Source: Aristaeella hokkaidonensis (lineage in GTDB: Bacteria > Bacillota > Clostridia > Christensenellales > Aristaeellaceae). Taken from it: a stretch of 64,000 nt of DNA. A model generated the notes under the pieces. It saw only the letters and a list, made by a program, of their open reading frames with translations, had not been told where the DNA came from and did not search any database. The DNA lies in assembly GCF_018128945.1 (NCBI RefSeq), contig NZ_CP068393.1:434001-498000 (forward strand). Reading direction: 5' to 3'. Position 1 is the stretch's first letter, and each line of letters begins with the position of its first letter. Positions 8,683 through 16,978 of the stretch are shown piece by piece. Made by a program: the position numbers and the translations under genes.

Positions 8683-9339
8683 TTACAGAAGAAGCTTTTC
8701 AATTTCAGCAGGAGTAGCTGCGATGAAGGTCGCCCCTGCATCAGTCAACTCTTGCCGGTCGCCGTATCCGAACAGGACACCGATGGAGTCCAGGCCATTC
8801 TCTTGAGCACCGATGATATCGTGTTTCCTGTCGCCGATCATAATGACGGAGGATTTGTCGGTTATATTGCAGCTTTCCAGCGCGTAACGGATGATGTCTG
8901 CCTTTTTATTCCTGGTATCATCCATCGTGGCACCGGCGACAAAGTCGAAATAATCATACAGCTTGAAGTGACGCAGAATCTCCAGTGTAAAGGCTTCCGG
9001 CTTGGAAGTTGCGACGATGAGCTTTTTGCCGCTTGCCTTCAGGTGATCCAGCATTTCCGGTATGCCGTCGTAGACCGAGTTCTCCAGCATTCCCTGCTTC
9101 CTGAAATATTCGCGGTAATAACCGACGGCAAGCTCGCTCTGGTCCGGGGTAAAATGATAAAATTCTTCGAAAGAACCTTTCAGGGGCGGCCCTATGAATT
9201 TAAATAAATCCGCACGGTCGGGCACCTCGATATTGAACTTTTTCAGGGCATACATGACGGAGTTGGTTATGCCAAGGCCGGGATCGGTCAGTGTTCCGTC
9301 CAGGTCAAACAGGATGTAATCATATGTATTCATGTTCAT
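8683..9339 (-). CDS. HAD-family hydrolase (phosphoglycolate phosphatase-like)
   Basis: This 218-residue protein has HAD motif I FDLDGTLTD with nucleophile Asp12 and Asp14, a helical cap domain (about 18-90), motif II/III (VATSKPE, with the conserved Lys) and motif IV GDRKHD. This is the subfamily I layout of phosphoglycolate phosphatases and 5'-nucleotidases such as YcsE/GPH-type enzymes; the substrate is not decided. It overlaps the upstream HTH-methyltransferase gene by ATGA, so the two are translationally coupled. GAAGGTG precedes the ATG at 9339. An ATG two codons later is an alternative. Confidence 0.88.
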   Translation of the reverse strand: MNMNTYDYILFDLDGTLTDPGLGITNSVMYALKKFNIEVPDRADLFKFIGPPLKGSFEEFYHFTPDQSELAVGYYREYFRKQGMLENSVYDGIPEMLDHLKASGKKLIVATSKPEAFTLEILRHFKLYDYFDFVAGATMDDTRNKKADIIRYALESCNITDKSSVIMIGDRKHDIIGAQENGLDSIGVLFGYGDRQELTDAGATFIAATPAEIEKLLL

Positions 9340-10148
9340 TTCACCTTCTTTTCCGCAACCATGATGTCCATACAGTGCTGATGGGGGATGCCGCCGCTGT
9401 TGCAGTCAAAGAGTTCCTCATCAATCCTGTGCATATGCCAGTCATGATAGTATGTGAACAGTTCTCCGCTCTTCCACTCATAACGGTTGCCCTTTTTCTC
9501 TCCTGAGCGCTTCAGATAGGGCTTGGATACGAACACGTTGAGCGCGTGCAGCCCGCCGTCATTGGTATACTTTTTCAGGTTGTCCGTGACTTCTTCCCGG
9601 ATGTCCGGGCGGAGAAAGTGGAAAACGCCGCTGCTCAGGATAATGTCATATTTTTCTGTCAGCCGATAATCTGAGATGTCGGCCTTGAAGAAATCCACGC
9701 GGGTACTGCATCTTTCCGCCAGGATACGGCCTTTCTCCAGACCGTTTTCAGCAATATCAATGGCGGATACGCGGTAGCCGTTCCGGGCCAGGAAAACAGC
9801 GTCCTTTCCTTCGCCGCAGCCGATATCCAGCACCTTATATGGCTTTACCGGCGGCCGCAGCCGCAGGATATCATAGCAAAGACGGTTGGGTTCAATACCC
9901 CAATAGTATTCTGAAGTCTGGTATCTTTCCTCATAATCGGCCAGGATCGGAGACCGGTATCCCACAAGGGCGTCCACGGTTGTTCCCAGCACTTCCGCAA
10001 GCGCTGTCAGCAGTTCCACATCCGGATGGGATGCATCTGTTTCCCACTTTGAAACAGCCTGGAAGGAGACGGACAGTTTTTCCGCCAGTTCCTTCTGTGT
10101 CATTCCCAGAGCTTTGCGTTTCCTGGTAATCGTTTCACCGATACTCAT
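9336..10148 (-). CDS. HTH (XRE)-class I methyltransferase fusion protein
   Basis: This 270-residue protein joins a Cro/C1-type helix-turn-helix (about 4-62; MTQKELAEKL...FQAVSKWE) to a SAM-dependent methyltransferase domain (about 75-265). The methyltransferase has motif I VLDIGCGEGKDA (106-117), acidic D131 after the second strand, and motif IV SSGVFHF. The catalytic half resembles TehB/UbiE-like small-molecule methyltransferases. The layout suggests a DNA-bound regulator whose methyltransferase domain senses SAM or a metabolite, or a methyltransferase that autoregulates; neither is shown. It has its own promoter and is coupled by a 4-base overlap to the HAD hydrolase gene. Confidence 0.85.
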   Translation of the reverse strand: MSIGETITRKRKALGMTQKELAEKLSVSFQAVSKWETDASHPDVELLTALAEVLGTTVDALVGYRSPILADYEERYQTSEYYWGIEPNRLCYDILRLRPPVKPYKVLDIGCGEGKDAVFLARNGYRVSAIDIAENGLEKGRILAERCSTRVDFFKADISDYRLTEKYDIILSSGVFHFLRPDIREEVTDNLKKYTNDGGLHALNVFVSKPYLKRSGEKKGNRYEWKSGELFTYYHDWHMHRIDEELFDCNSGGIPHQHCMDIMVAEKKVK

Positions 10149-10184
10149 GGTACCCCTCCCCGGAATTCATCTTCTGATGAGTCC

Positions 10185-10212
10185 ATTATAGGGGAGAATT
10201 CCACGAAAACAA
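10185..10212 (-). promoter_or_regulatory. Promoter of the HTH-methyltransferase operon
   Basis: A consensus TATAAT (minus strand, 10190-10185) has a TTGTTT (10212-10207) 16 bases upstream. GGAGAATT occurs twice around it (10193-10200 and 10222-10229) and could be a binding site for the XRE domain; this is a guess from position. Confidence 0.55.
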
Positions 10213-10262
10213 TAATCTGTTTGGAGAATTAAAAAGAAAAATCAACCAATGGTAGAATAATC

Positions 10263-10390
10263 GAACACCCGGGTATTCCCGGGTGTTCATTCGTCCTTCG
10301 GACGCAGCAAGGGATTTCTCCACTACGGCTGCGCCTTCGGTCGAAATGACAAAGTGGACACTGGAGATCATCTGCACAGTGTCCACTTTG
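10263..10390. repeat. Cluster of inverted repeats (possible dispersed repeat element)
   Basis: Three hairpins follow each other: 11-base arms at 10263-10273/10278-10288 with a 4-base loop, a GC-rich 5-base hairpin at 10292-10304, and 13-base perfect arms at 10350-10362/10378-10390. The stretch between them (a CCTTCGGTCGAAATGAC-type motif) looks like a dispersed intergenic repeat. The large right-hand hairpin lies 54 bases past the M42 peptidase stop on the minus strand but has no T-run, so terminator function is uncertain. Nothing else is seen between 10213 and 10443. Confidence 0.5.
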
Positions 10391-10443
10391 GTTTTGCCAA
10401 CAGCCCACCAGGCTGATATTCGGCTTACTCTACTAGTATCCTC

Positions 10444-11493
10444 TTACGCCAGCGCGTAGGCAACCAACAGGCGCAGCACGTTTTCCGCGCCATCCCGGTG
10501 GCTTCTCTCATAACCATGGGAAGCATATACTCCGGCGCCGATCAATCCATGACGGAGATCGTTGCCGGCTCCGAGCGTGGCTTCCACATCGCTTCCGTAA
10601 TGCGGATAGATATCCACCGCATAATCCGCTCCGCTTGCTTTGGCTGCTTCAATGAGACCCTTGACAACCGGATAGCTGTAGGGGCCGCCGCTGTCCTTGG
10701 CACAGATGGAAACCTGCTTTTCCGTGCACTGCAGGCCTTCACCCACGCAGCCCATATCCACGGAAACGGCTTCTGTGCATCCTTCCGGGACATTGCCGGA
10801 TCCGCCGTGGCCGACTTCTTCAAAAACGGTGATGTGGGCATAAAGCGCGCGCTTCGGGACAATCTTTTCATCCCGGATGTATTTCGCAAGTCCAAGGAGA
10901 ATGCCGACGCTCAGTTTGTCATCCAGGAAGCGGGATTTGATGTAGCCGGTTTTGGTGATCCGGACATTCGGCTCAAAGCATACGATATCGCCAACCGCGA
11001 TACCGAGCTTTTCCGTGTCTTCCTTTTTCTTTACATCCTCATCCAGGACAACCTCACAGGTGTCCCATCCGCGTTTGACGTTGTTGTACTCGCCGTTTAC
11101 ATGGATCGAAGCGTTGCAGAGCTGGAAGGTTCCTTCATAGACCCCGTTGAATTTTGTCACAACACGCACATTCTCCGTTTCGGCGTTGTTGGGATTCATA
11201 CCGCCCAGGTTGGTGAGACGGAGACGTCCGTTTCCTTTGATTTCCGCAACCATACCGCCAAGGGTATCGACATGCGCTTCCAGAAGCAGACCGTTATCCT
11301 TGTCGCTGCCGCCGAAAGAAACAAGTACTCCGCCTTTGTTGGTAAGCTTTGCGTCAAAACCAAGTTTCGTAAATTCATCCAATACCCACGCGGCCGCATT
11401 TTCCGTATAGCCTGTAGGGGAATCGATGTTCAGGAGGGTTTCTGTTTCCTTAACCAGGAAATCTGTGTACTTCTTCAGACTGATCTTTTTCAT
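10444..11493 (-). CDS. M42-family metallopeptidase
   Basis: This 349-residue protein matches the M42 glutamyl aminopeptidase/FrvX family. Zinc ligands are visible as H74 and catalytic D76 in EAHVDTLGG, the bridging Asp in RFLDDKLSV, the Glu-Glu pair in EEVGHGG, an Asp in SVDMG, and a C-terminal His. Family members are large cytoplasmic complexes that trim peptides from the N-terminus. The ATG at 11493 follows AAAGGAA by 6 bases. It is 23 bases downstream of the DUF4003 gene, so the two probably share a transcript. Confidence 0.9.
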   Translation of the reverse strand: MKKISLKKYTDFLVKETETLLNIDSPTGYTENAAAWVLDEFTKLGFDAKLTNKGGVLVSFGGSDKDNGLLLEAHVDTLGGMVAEIKGNGRLRLTNLGGMNPNNAETENVRVVTKFNGVYEGTFQLCNASIHVNGEYNNVKRGWDTCEVVLDEDVKKKEDTEKLGIAVGDIVCFEPNVRITKTGYIKSRFLDDKLSVGILLGLAKYIRDEKIVPKRALYAHITVFEEVGHGGSGNVPEGCTEAVSVDMGCVGEGLQCTEKQVSICAKDSGGPYSYPVVKGLIEAAKASGADYAVDIYPHYGSDVEATLGAGNDLRHGLIGAGVYASHGYERSHRDGAENVLRLLVAYALA

Positions 11494-11516
11494 AATAAAT
11501 TCCTTTGTTCAATTTG

Positions 11517-12578
11517 TTATTCTTCCGGCTGCTTTTGCGCATCGGATTTGTTGTCTGTTTCGACCTTGGTCTCGTTTTTTCCTTCATGAGACGCGGCAAC
11601 CATCTTAAGCAACGCTTCCACAACATGGACAGCAAAGGAGAAACGGGAGGCCTGCTGCTTGGCAAACAGCATGTCCAGGGTATTGGTCATCAGGGTGACG
11701 TTCACCTGATCCGTGCCTTGATACTGATCGGATACGATCATCACAGCATGCAAGGCGCGCTTTTTCAGTTCGTCCTCTTTAGTGCCGTAGCCTTTCTGGT
11801 CTTTAAGGAACTCATCCGCTTCCTTAATTTCTTCCACCAGGGTTGGAATGGGAGTATCCGAGATGGACAGGGCGGCCAGCGGAGCCAGTTCGTCAGCATG
11901 GCCGTACTTGATTTCCGCTTCCGTCAGGGCGTCATACAGATCATTCAGCCGCTGTGCTTTTTCCTCCGGCAGGCCGCCAGTCATGGAAAAAACCTGGGCG
12001 GCGGTCTGGGAGGCGCCGCTGTTGGAGAAGTGCTTTTTAAGGGCCAGGTAGCCGGCTTCCACTTCCGCAATCAGTTCATCTTCTGATTTGCCGGAGAACG
12101 CCATGAGCATCGCAAAGAAGCTGTCTGTTTTATTTGTGAGGATACGGTGCTTCTGATTCATCCGGCGGTAAATCTGTTTGCCGCGGAGGGCTGCTTCTTC
12201 CGTCAGGGCCTGATCTGCCAGGTCGGCAAGCAGGAACGCGGTCAGCACCAGATACTCCGTGCCCTTGAAATGCCGTTTCAGCAGATTGAAATAATCATTG
12301 GCGAGAACCATCCGCTCTTCCGGTTTTTCCACCAGGGAGAGCATGCTGGCCAGGATGGAACGAACCTTTTTACTCCGGAATTTGGAAAAGTGACCCGTGT
12401 GCTTTTTGATGACTTCACGGCATTTCTTCAGGCGGTCAGCATCCGCTATCTTTCCACAGGCACAGAATACGTTGGCACATACGGTATAAAGGTCATTGCT
12501 GTCCCATTTGAAAACTTTTCCAACGGTATCCCGGTTTGCAATGTAGTCCGCGCAGAGTTTTTCCAGTTCCGGCTTCAT
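11517..12578 (-). CDS. DUF4003 family protein
   Basis: This 353-residue soluble, mainly alpha-helical protein matches the layout of DUF4003 proteins of Firmicutes, which have no established function. It begins with a short helix (KLCADYIANRD), and its C-terminal tail from about residue 330 is highly charged and probably disordered (KNETKVETDNKSDAQK). The ATG at 12578 has AAAGGA 9 bases upstream; an ATG three codons earlier lies directly on that site. It is the first gene of a two-gene unit with the M42 peptidase. Confidence 0.75.
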   Translation of the reverse strand: MKPELEKLCADYIANRDTVGKVFKWDSNDLYTVCANVFCACGKIADADRLKKCREVIKKHTGHFSKFRSKKVRSILASMLSLVEKPEERMVLANDYFNLLKRHFKGTEYLVLTAFLLADLADQALTEEAALRGKQIYRRMNQKHRILTNKTDSFFAMLMAFSGKSEDELIAEVEAGYLALKKHFSNSGASQTAAQVFSMTGGLPEEKAQRLNDLYDALTEAEIKYGHADELAPLAALSISDTPIPTLVEEIKEADEFLKDQKGYGTKEDELKKRALHAVMIVSDQYQGTDQVNVTLMTNTLDMLFAKQQASRFSFAVHVVEALLKMVAASHEGKNETKVETDNKSDAQKQPEE

Positions 12579-12619
12579 ATTCTTCATTCCTTTTCTTTTA
12601 TTCTGAACAATTATCTGAA

Positions 12620-12628
12620 ATTATAGCA
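12620..12628 (-). promoter_or_regulatory. Extended -10 promoter for the DUF4003 gene
   Basis: TGCTATAAT on the minus strand forms an extended -10 element 42 bases before the chosen start codon. No good -35 box is visible at 17 bases. Confidence 0.5.
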
Positions 12629-12764
12629 TACAGCAACCCGGAAGATGTAACTTATGTTGTTCTTAATTCGGACATTCATGTCAGAAACCACTGAAGGCAG
12701 ATAAGTTGCTGAAGGGTTAAAGGGAGCCCAGACAACAGCCGGAAGGCCTGATTTATAAAACATC

Positions 12765-12793
12765 TTGCATATTTGCCCAATCCTTTATATAAT
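12765..12793 (+). promoter_or_regulatory. Promoter of the proS T-box transcript
   Basis: TTGCAT (12765-12770) and TATAAT (12788-12793) lie 17 bases apart, just before the T-box leader. The region 12629-12764 shows no further feature. Confidence 0.8.
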
Positions 12794-12799
12794 GAATGC

Positions 12800-13036
12800 C
12801 GTACGATGAAGGAGAAGGCTCCGCGGGGGATTTCCAGAGAGCGCATCCAAGGCTGAAAGGTGCGTATTCACCGGCGAACAGGCCGCCCGTCTCCAGAGTG
12901 TGCGGAAGTAAGCGCCGATGAGGTGAAATTCCGCCGGGTGCTCCCGATACAGAGCAGAGAGATGACGGCATTTGCCGTCAAGCAAGGTGGTACCGCGAAG
13001 CATCAGCCTCGTCCCTGCACAGGGACAGGCTGTTTT
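12800..13036 (+). promoter_or_regulatory. T-box riboswitch controlling proS
   Basis: This leader carries the conserved T-box sequence AAGGTGGTACCGCG at 12984-12997, Stem I signatures AGAGAG and GCTGAAAGGTGCG upstream, and a terminator downstream at 13004-13036. T-box leaders bind uncharged tRNA, which stabilises an antiterminator so that the synthetase gene is transcribed. A proline specifier (CCG or CCC) is plausible within GCCGCCCG just before the TCTCC strand that could pair with GGAGA near 12812. The exact specifier was not proven by folding. Confidence 0.93.
13004..13036 (+). terminator. Regulated terminator of the T-box
   Basis: AGCCTCGTCCCTG and CAGGGACAGGCT form the terminator stem, followed by TTTTT. 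The T-box sequence upstream can pair instead with bases in the left arm to form the antiterminator. Confidence 0.88.
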
Positions 13037-13062
13037 TATGTGAAGTACTGGGAGGTCATTTT

Positions 13063-14790
13063 ATGAAGGTCAGAAATCTCGTATCCAAGCGTTTCAAGGA
13101 AACTCCTGCGGACTGTCAGATTGCCAGCCAGGCACTGATGATGCGCGGCGGCTACATCAAGCCCGTGGGCAACGGCATCTTTACGCTGTTTCCCATCACC
13201 AAGCGTATCACCGCGAAGATCGAAAACATCATCCGCCAGGAGATGAACCGCATCGACGGACAGGAAGTGCTGTTCCCGGTCACCATGCCCGCAGATATGT
13301 GGCGCAAGTCCGGCCGGTATGATTCCATCGGCTCTGAGCTGCTGCGGTTCAAAGACCGTTCCGGCGGAGATATGGTGCTTGGTATGACCCACGAGGAAGC
13401 TTCCGTCCAGCTGATGACGGACGTGGCTGACTCCTATACCCAGTATCCGTTCATGATCTACCAGATCCAGACGAAGTTCCGGGATGAACCCCGCTGCCGC
13501 GGCGGCCTGATCCGCGTGCGCGAGTTCACCATGAAGGACGCCTACTCCTTCCACACCTCCCAGGAAGACCTGGAGCAGTACTATATGCGCTGCTACGAAG
13601 CCTACAACCGCATCTACGCCCGCTGCGGCGTGCCGGAGGTTGTGGCGGTGGCCAGCGACAGCGGCATGATGGGCGGCAAGGTGAGCCATGAATACATGCT
13701 GCTGACCGATGTGGGCGAAGACACCATTGTGCTGTGCCATGACTGCGACTACCGTGCCAACATGGAAGCGGCTCCCTGCCTGCTGAACAATGAGCCCGGT
13801 GAGATTGCTCCGCTGGAAAAGGTGGACACCCCCAACGTCAAGACCATTGAAGACCTGTGTGCCTTCCTGAAGATCAAGCCCCAGCAGACCTGCAAGGCTG
13901 TGATGTACCAGCGCAACGTGGACGATTCCTTCGTGATCGTGTTTGTCCGCGGCGACCTGGACGTGAACGAGACCAAGCTGCGCAACTACCTGAAGGCTGA
14001 AGTGCATCCCGCCGTCGTGACCGAAGACAGCGGCATCCATGCCGGCTTCACCGGACCGATGGGCCTGCCGGAAGGCACGACCGTTGTATATGACAGCTCC
14101 CTGAAGGGCATCGAGTGGCTGGCCACCGGCGCCTGCGAGGAGGATAAGCACTACATCGGCTTCAACATCGCCCGGGATATCGGCGAAGTTGAATACGTGG
14201 ACGTGGCCAAGGCCTTTGACGGCGGTATCTGCCCGGTATGCGGCAAGCCCTCCATCTACACCAGCCGCGGTATTGAAGTGGGTAACATCTTCCAGCTGGG
14301 CACCAAGTACACCGAGTCCATGGATATGACCTATGTGGACCAGGATGGCAGCCTGAAGCATCCCATCATGGGCTGCTACGGTATCGGCGTAGGCCGCCTG
14401 GCTGCTTCCGTCTGCGAAGCACATCACGATGATTACGGCCCCGTCTGGCCCATGAGTATCGCTCCCTGGCACGTGCAGATCTGCTCCCTGAGAGCCGACC
14501 AGCCGGAAGTGATCGAGATGAGCCAGAAGCTGTATGACGCCCTGACTGCCCGCGGCGTTGAAGTACTGTGGGATGACCGCAGCGTTTCCGCCGGCGTCAT
14601 GTTCTCCGACGCTGACCTGTTTGGCGTGCCGCTGCGCGTGGTTGTCAGCCCGAAGGGCCTCCAGAACGGCACCATCGAAATTGCGACCCGTGACAAGTCC
14701 ATGAAGGAGCTTGTGCCGGTGAATGAAGCTGAAGACTTCGTGGTCCGTTTCGTTGAGGACGCTCTGGCGAAACTGGAGTGCAAGCTGTAA
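13063..14790 (+). CDS. proS: Prolyl-tRNA synthetase, bacterial type with editing domain
   Basis: This 575-residue class II synthetase charges tRNA-Pro. Motif 2 (FRDEPRCRGGLIRVREFTMK region, about 143-163) and motif 3 (GCYGIGVGRLAA, about 443-454) are clear. An inserted YbaK-like editing domain lies between them at about 225-390, and the anticodon-binding domain is C-terminal (PWHVQICSLR onward). This is the bacterial-type ProS layout. The ATG lies 27 bases after the T-box terminator, so expression depends on uncharged tRNA-Pro. It is a single-gene unit ending in a strong terminator. GC-rich codon use here is stronger than in neighbouring accessory genes, as expected for a highly expressed gene. 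Confidence 0.97.
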   Translation: MKVRNLVSKRFKETPADCQIASQALMMRGGYIKPVGNGIFTLFPITKRITAKIENIIRQEMNRIDGQEVLFPVTMPADMWRKSGRYDSIGSELLRFKDRSGGDMVLGMTHEEASVQLMTDVADSYTQYPFMIYQIQTKFRDEPRCRGGLIRVREFTMKDAYSFHTSQEDLEQYYMRCYEAYNRIYARCGVPEVVAVASDSGMMGGKVSHEYMLLTDVGEDTIVLCHDCDYRANMEAAPCLLNNEPGEIAPLEKVDTPNVKTIEDLCAFLKIKPQQTCKAVMYQRNVDDSFVIVFVRGDLDVNETKLRNYLKAEVHPAVVTEDSGIHAGFTGPMGLPEGTTVVYDSSLKGIEWLATGACEEDKHYIGFNIARDIGEVEYVDVAKAFDGGICPVCGKPSIYTSRGIEVGNIFQLGTKYTESMDMTYVDQDGSLKHPIMGCYGIGVGRLAASVCEAHHDDYGPVWPMSIAPWHVQICSLRADQPEVIEMSQKLYDALTARGVEVLWDDRSVSAGVMFSDADLFGVPLRVVVSPKGLQNGTIEIATRDKSMKELVPVNEAEDFVVRFVEDALAKLECKL

Positions 14791-14806
14791 TCCTATCAAG
14801 TTTAAT

Positions 14807-14833
14807 AAGCCTGTCTGAAAAGACAGGCTTTTT
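14807..14833 (+). terminator. Intrinsic terminator after proS
   Basis: AAGCCTGTCT and AGACAGGCTT arms with a GAAA tetraloop are followed by a short T-run, 17 bases after the proS stop codon. Confidence 0.9.
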
Positions 14834-14914
14834 GTATCCTGGAACACTGAATAATATCTGTCTTAATACTATCTTTATAAAGCGCAGAAGATTCTAATGC
14901 GATGCTTATAACGT

Positions 14915-14947
14915 CTCCATTACCATAAATATGGTAATGGAGGGAGG
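14915..14947 (+). promoter_or_regulatory. Perfect 12-bp hairpin abutting the ktrB ribosome site
   Basis: CTCCATTACCAT (14915-14926) and ATGGTAATGGAG (14931-14942) form a perfect 12-bp stem with an AAAT loop. It runs straight into the ribosome site GGGAGG (14942-14947) before the GTG start at 14954. The left arm carries an anti-Shine-Dalgarno CTCC, so the fold could limit translation of the potassium operon. It could equally be a protein-binding palindrome. The rest of 14834-14914 shows no clear riboswitch. Confidence 0.6.
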
Positions 14948-14953
14948 CTTTTC

Positions 14954-16285
14954 GTGAGAATCTGGGGAAATCATCGGATCACAACTTTCCAGATTATCGC
15001 TCTGGGATTTTTTTTGATTATCATGGTCGGGACGCTGCTGCTGATGCTCCCGATTTCCAGCAAGCAACCGGGCGGAGCTTGCTTTTCAGACTGTGTATTT
15101 ACGGCAACTTCGGCCGTCTGCGTGACCGGACTGGTCGTACGGGATACAGTCAGTCACTGGTCCGTGTTCGGACAGGCGGTTATCCTGATGCTGATTCAGA
15201 TCGGCGGAATGGGTGTGGTTACCGCAGCTCTTACATTGGCTTTTATTTCCGGCCGCAGAATCGGACTGATGCAGCGGAGCGTGATGCAGGAAGCTATCTC
15301 CGCACCGCAGGTTGGCGGCATTGTAAAACTGACACGCTTTATTGTCCTGACATCGCTGAGTATTGAACTGATTGGCGCTCTGCTGCTGATGCCGGTTTTT
15401 ATTCCGGAATTCGGATGGAGACGGGGAATCTGGTTTTCGGTATTCCATGCAATATCCGCTTTCTGTAATGCCGGATTTGACCTGATGGGCGTACATGGCG
15501 CCTATTCTTCCATGACAACCTATGTTCAGAATGTGCTGGTCAATGTTGTGCTGATGCTGCTGATTACCATTGGCGGTATCGGGTTCCTGGTATGGAACGA
15601 CGTGAAGGAACATCGTTTCCGCCTGAAACAATACCGCCTGCAGAGCAAGATTGCGCTGACGGCATCCGGCGTGATGATCCTGATCCCGTTCCTGTGGCTG
15701 TGCTTCTCTGAAATGAAACAGATGCCGTTCGGAGAAAGAATTCTGCCGTCCCTGTTCCAGTCGGTGACACTGCGGACGGCAGGCTTTAACACCATGGAGC
15801 TGAACAGCGTCGGCGGAGGCAGCCAGGCGCTTATGATCCTGTGGATGCTGATCGGCGGATCCCCCGGATCAACTGCCGGCGGTATGAAAACCACCACGGG
15901 CGCGGTGCTGCTGCTGACGGCGATTGCGATCTTCCGGAGGAAAGACCATATTACCTGCTTCGGACGGCGTATCGGTGATGACGCGGTACGGAACGCGGTG
16001 GCACTGATGATTATGTACTTTTCGCTGTTCTTTGCCGGCGGAATGATTATCAGCAAGCTGGAAACACTTCCGCTGAGAAGCTGTCTTTTTGAAACGGCAT
16101 CCGCACTCGGAACAGTCGGTCTGAGCCTGGGCATTACGACCCGGATCGGTGACCTTTCAAGGCTGATTCTGGTGGTGCTGATGTTCATGGGCAGGGTGGG
16201 CGGCCTGACGCTGATCTACGCGACACAGTCGATCCGGAAATCCACCGGGTGTTCGCTGCCCATGGAGAAAGTTACGGTTGGATAA
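14954..16285 (+). CDS. ktrB: Potassium uptake membrane subunit (TrkH/KtrB family)
   Basis: This 443-residue polytopic protein has the four pore-loop repeats of the TrkH/KtrB superfamily: TSAVCVTGL (about 52-60), HAISAFCNAGFD, LRTAGFNTM and ASALGTVGLSLG. Each carries the selectivity-filter glycine. It forms the ion-translocating dimer of a Ktr system and needs the cytosolic RCK ring encoded by the next gene, 12 bases downstream. The start is a GTG with GGGAGG 6 bases upstream. The perfect hairpin just before it suggests translational control. It is the first gene of a five-gene potassium operon. Confidence 0.93.
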   Translation: MRIWGNHRITTFQIIALGFFLIIMVGTLLLMLPISSKQPGGACFSDCVFTATSAVCVTGLVVRDTVSHWSVFGQAVILMLIQIGGMGVVTAALTLAFISGRRIGLMQRSVMQEAISAPQVGGIVKLTRFIVLTSLSIELIGALLLMPVFIPEFGWRRGIWFSVFHAISAFCNAGFDLMGVHGAYSSMTTYVQNVLVNVVLMLLITIGGIGFLVWNDVKEHRFRLKQYRLQSKIALTASGVMILIPFLWLCFSEMKQMPFGERILPSLFQSVTLRTAGFNTMELNSVGGGSQALMILWMLIGGSPGSTAGGMKTTTGAVLLLTAIAIFRRKDHITCFGRRIGDDAVRNAVALMIMYFSLFFAGGMIISKLETLPLRSCLFETASALGTVGLSLGITTRIGDLSRLILVVLMFMGRVGGLTLIYATQSIRKSTGCSLPMEKVTVG

Positions 16286-16297
16286 AAGGAGAAGAAA

Positions 16298-16945
16298 ATG
16301 AAATCTGTATTGCTGATCGGACTGGGACGGTTTGGCCGCGGCGTCGCGGAGAAACTGTATGAGCTTCATCACCAGGTGCTTGCTGTGGACAAGAGCGAAG
16401 AAAGGGTCAACGAGATTCTTCCGCTTGTGACGGATGCGCAGATCGGAGATGCTACCAGTGAAACCTTCCTTCGTTCGCTTGGTGTTGATAATTTTGACGT
16501 CTGTATTGTGACCATAGGAGAGGATTTCCAGAGCTCCCTGGAGACCACCTCACTGCTGAAGGAACTGGGAGCCAGGAAAGTGGTATCCCGTGCCTCAAGG
16601 GAAGTGCATAAAAAATTCCTCCTGCGGAACGGAGCAGACGACGTTGTATATCCGGAAGGACAGCTGGCTGCCTGGACCGCGATCCGCCATACCACAGAGC
16701 ATGTGCTGGATTATATCGCGCTGGACAGCGAGTATGCCATTTATGATCTTTCAGTGCCGGCGGAATGGCACGGCAAGACAGTCGGCGGGCTGGATATCCG
16801 CAGGAAATACAACCTGAACATCCTGGCAGTCAGAGGAGACGGACAGCCGAGCATGGTGGTTACCGGCGACACGATGCTGCAGGAAAACCAGACCATCCTT
16901 GTGCTCGGCAAATGGAAAGATATTCAGAAGTGTTTCAGGATCTGA
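16298..16945 (+). CDS. ktrA: Potassium uptake regulatory subunit (TrkA/KtrA, RCK protein)
   Basis: This 215-residue cytosolic protein has an RCK_N Rossmann domain with GLGRFGRG nucleotide-binding loop (8-15) and acidic D31 for the ribose. A C-terminal RCK_C/TrkA_C domain spans about 135-215. KtrA forms an octameric ring that gates KtrB in response to ATP/ADP, and in many Firmicutes the RCK_C part binds c-di-AMP; that binding is family knowledge, not seen here. It is preceded by AAAGGAG and follows ktrB directly. Confidence 0.93.
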   Translation: MKSVLLIGLGRFGRGVAEKLYELHHQVLAVDKSEERVNEILPLVTDAQIGDATSETFLRSLGVDNFDVCIVTIGEDFQSSLETTSLLKELGARKVVSRASREVHKKFLLRNGADDVVYPEGQLAAWTAIRHTTEHVLDYIALDSEYAIYDLSVPAEWHGKTVGGLDIRRKYNLNILAVRGDGQPSMVVTGDTMLQENQTILVLGKWKDIQKCFRI

Positions 16946-16978
16946 CCGTATTTCCTTCAGGAAGGGGAGGAATGAACG

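Noticed and set aside
13036..14847. A 603-codon open frame antisense to proS
   Set aside because: Composition is low-complexity His/Gln/Ala/Val from reversed codons; proS is intact on the other strand.
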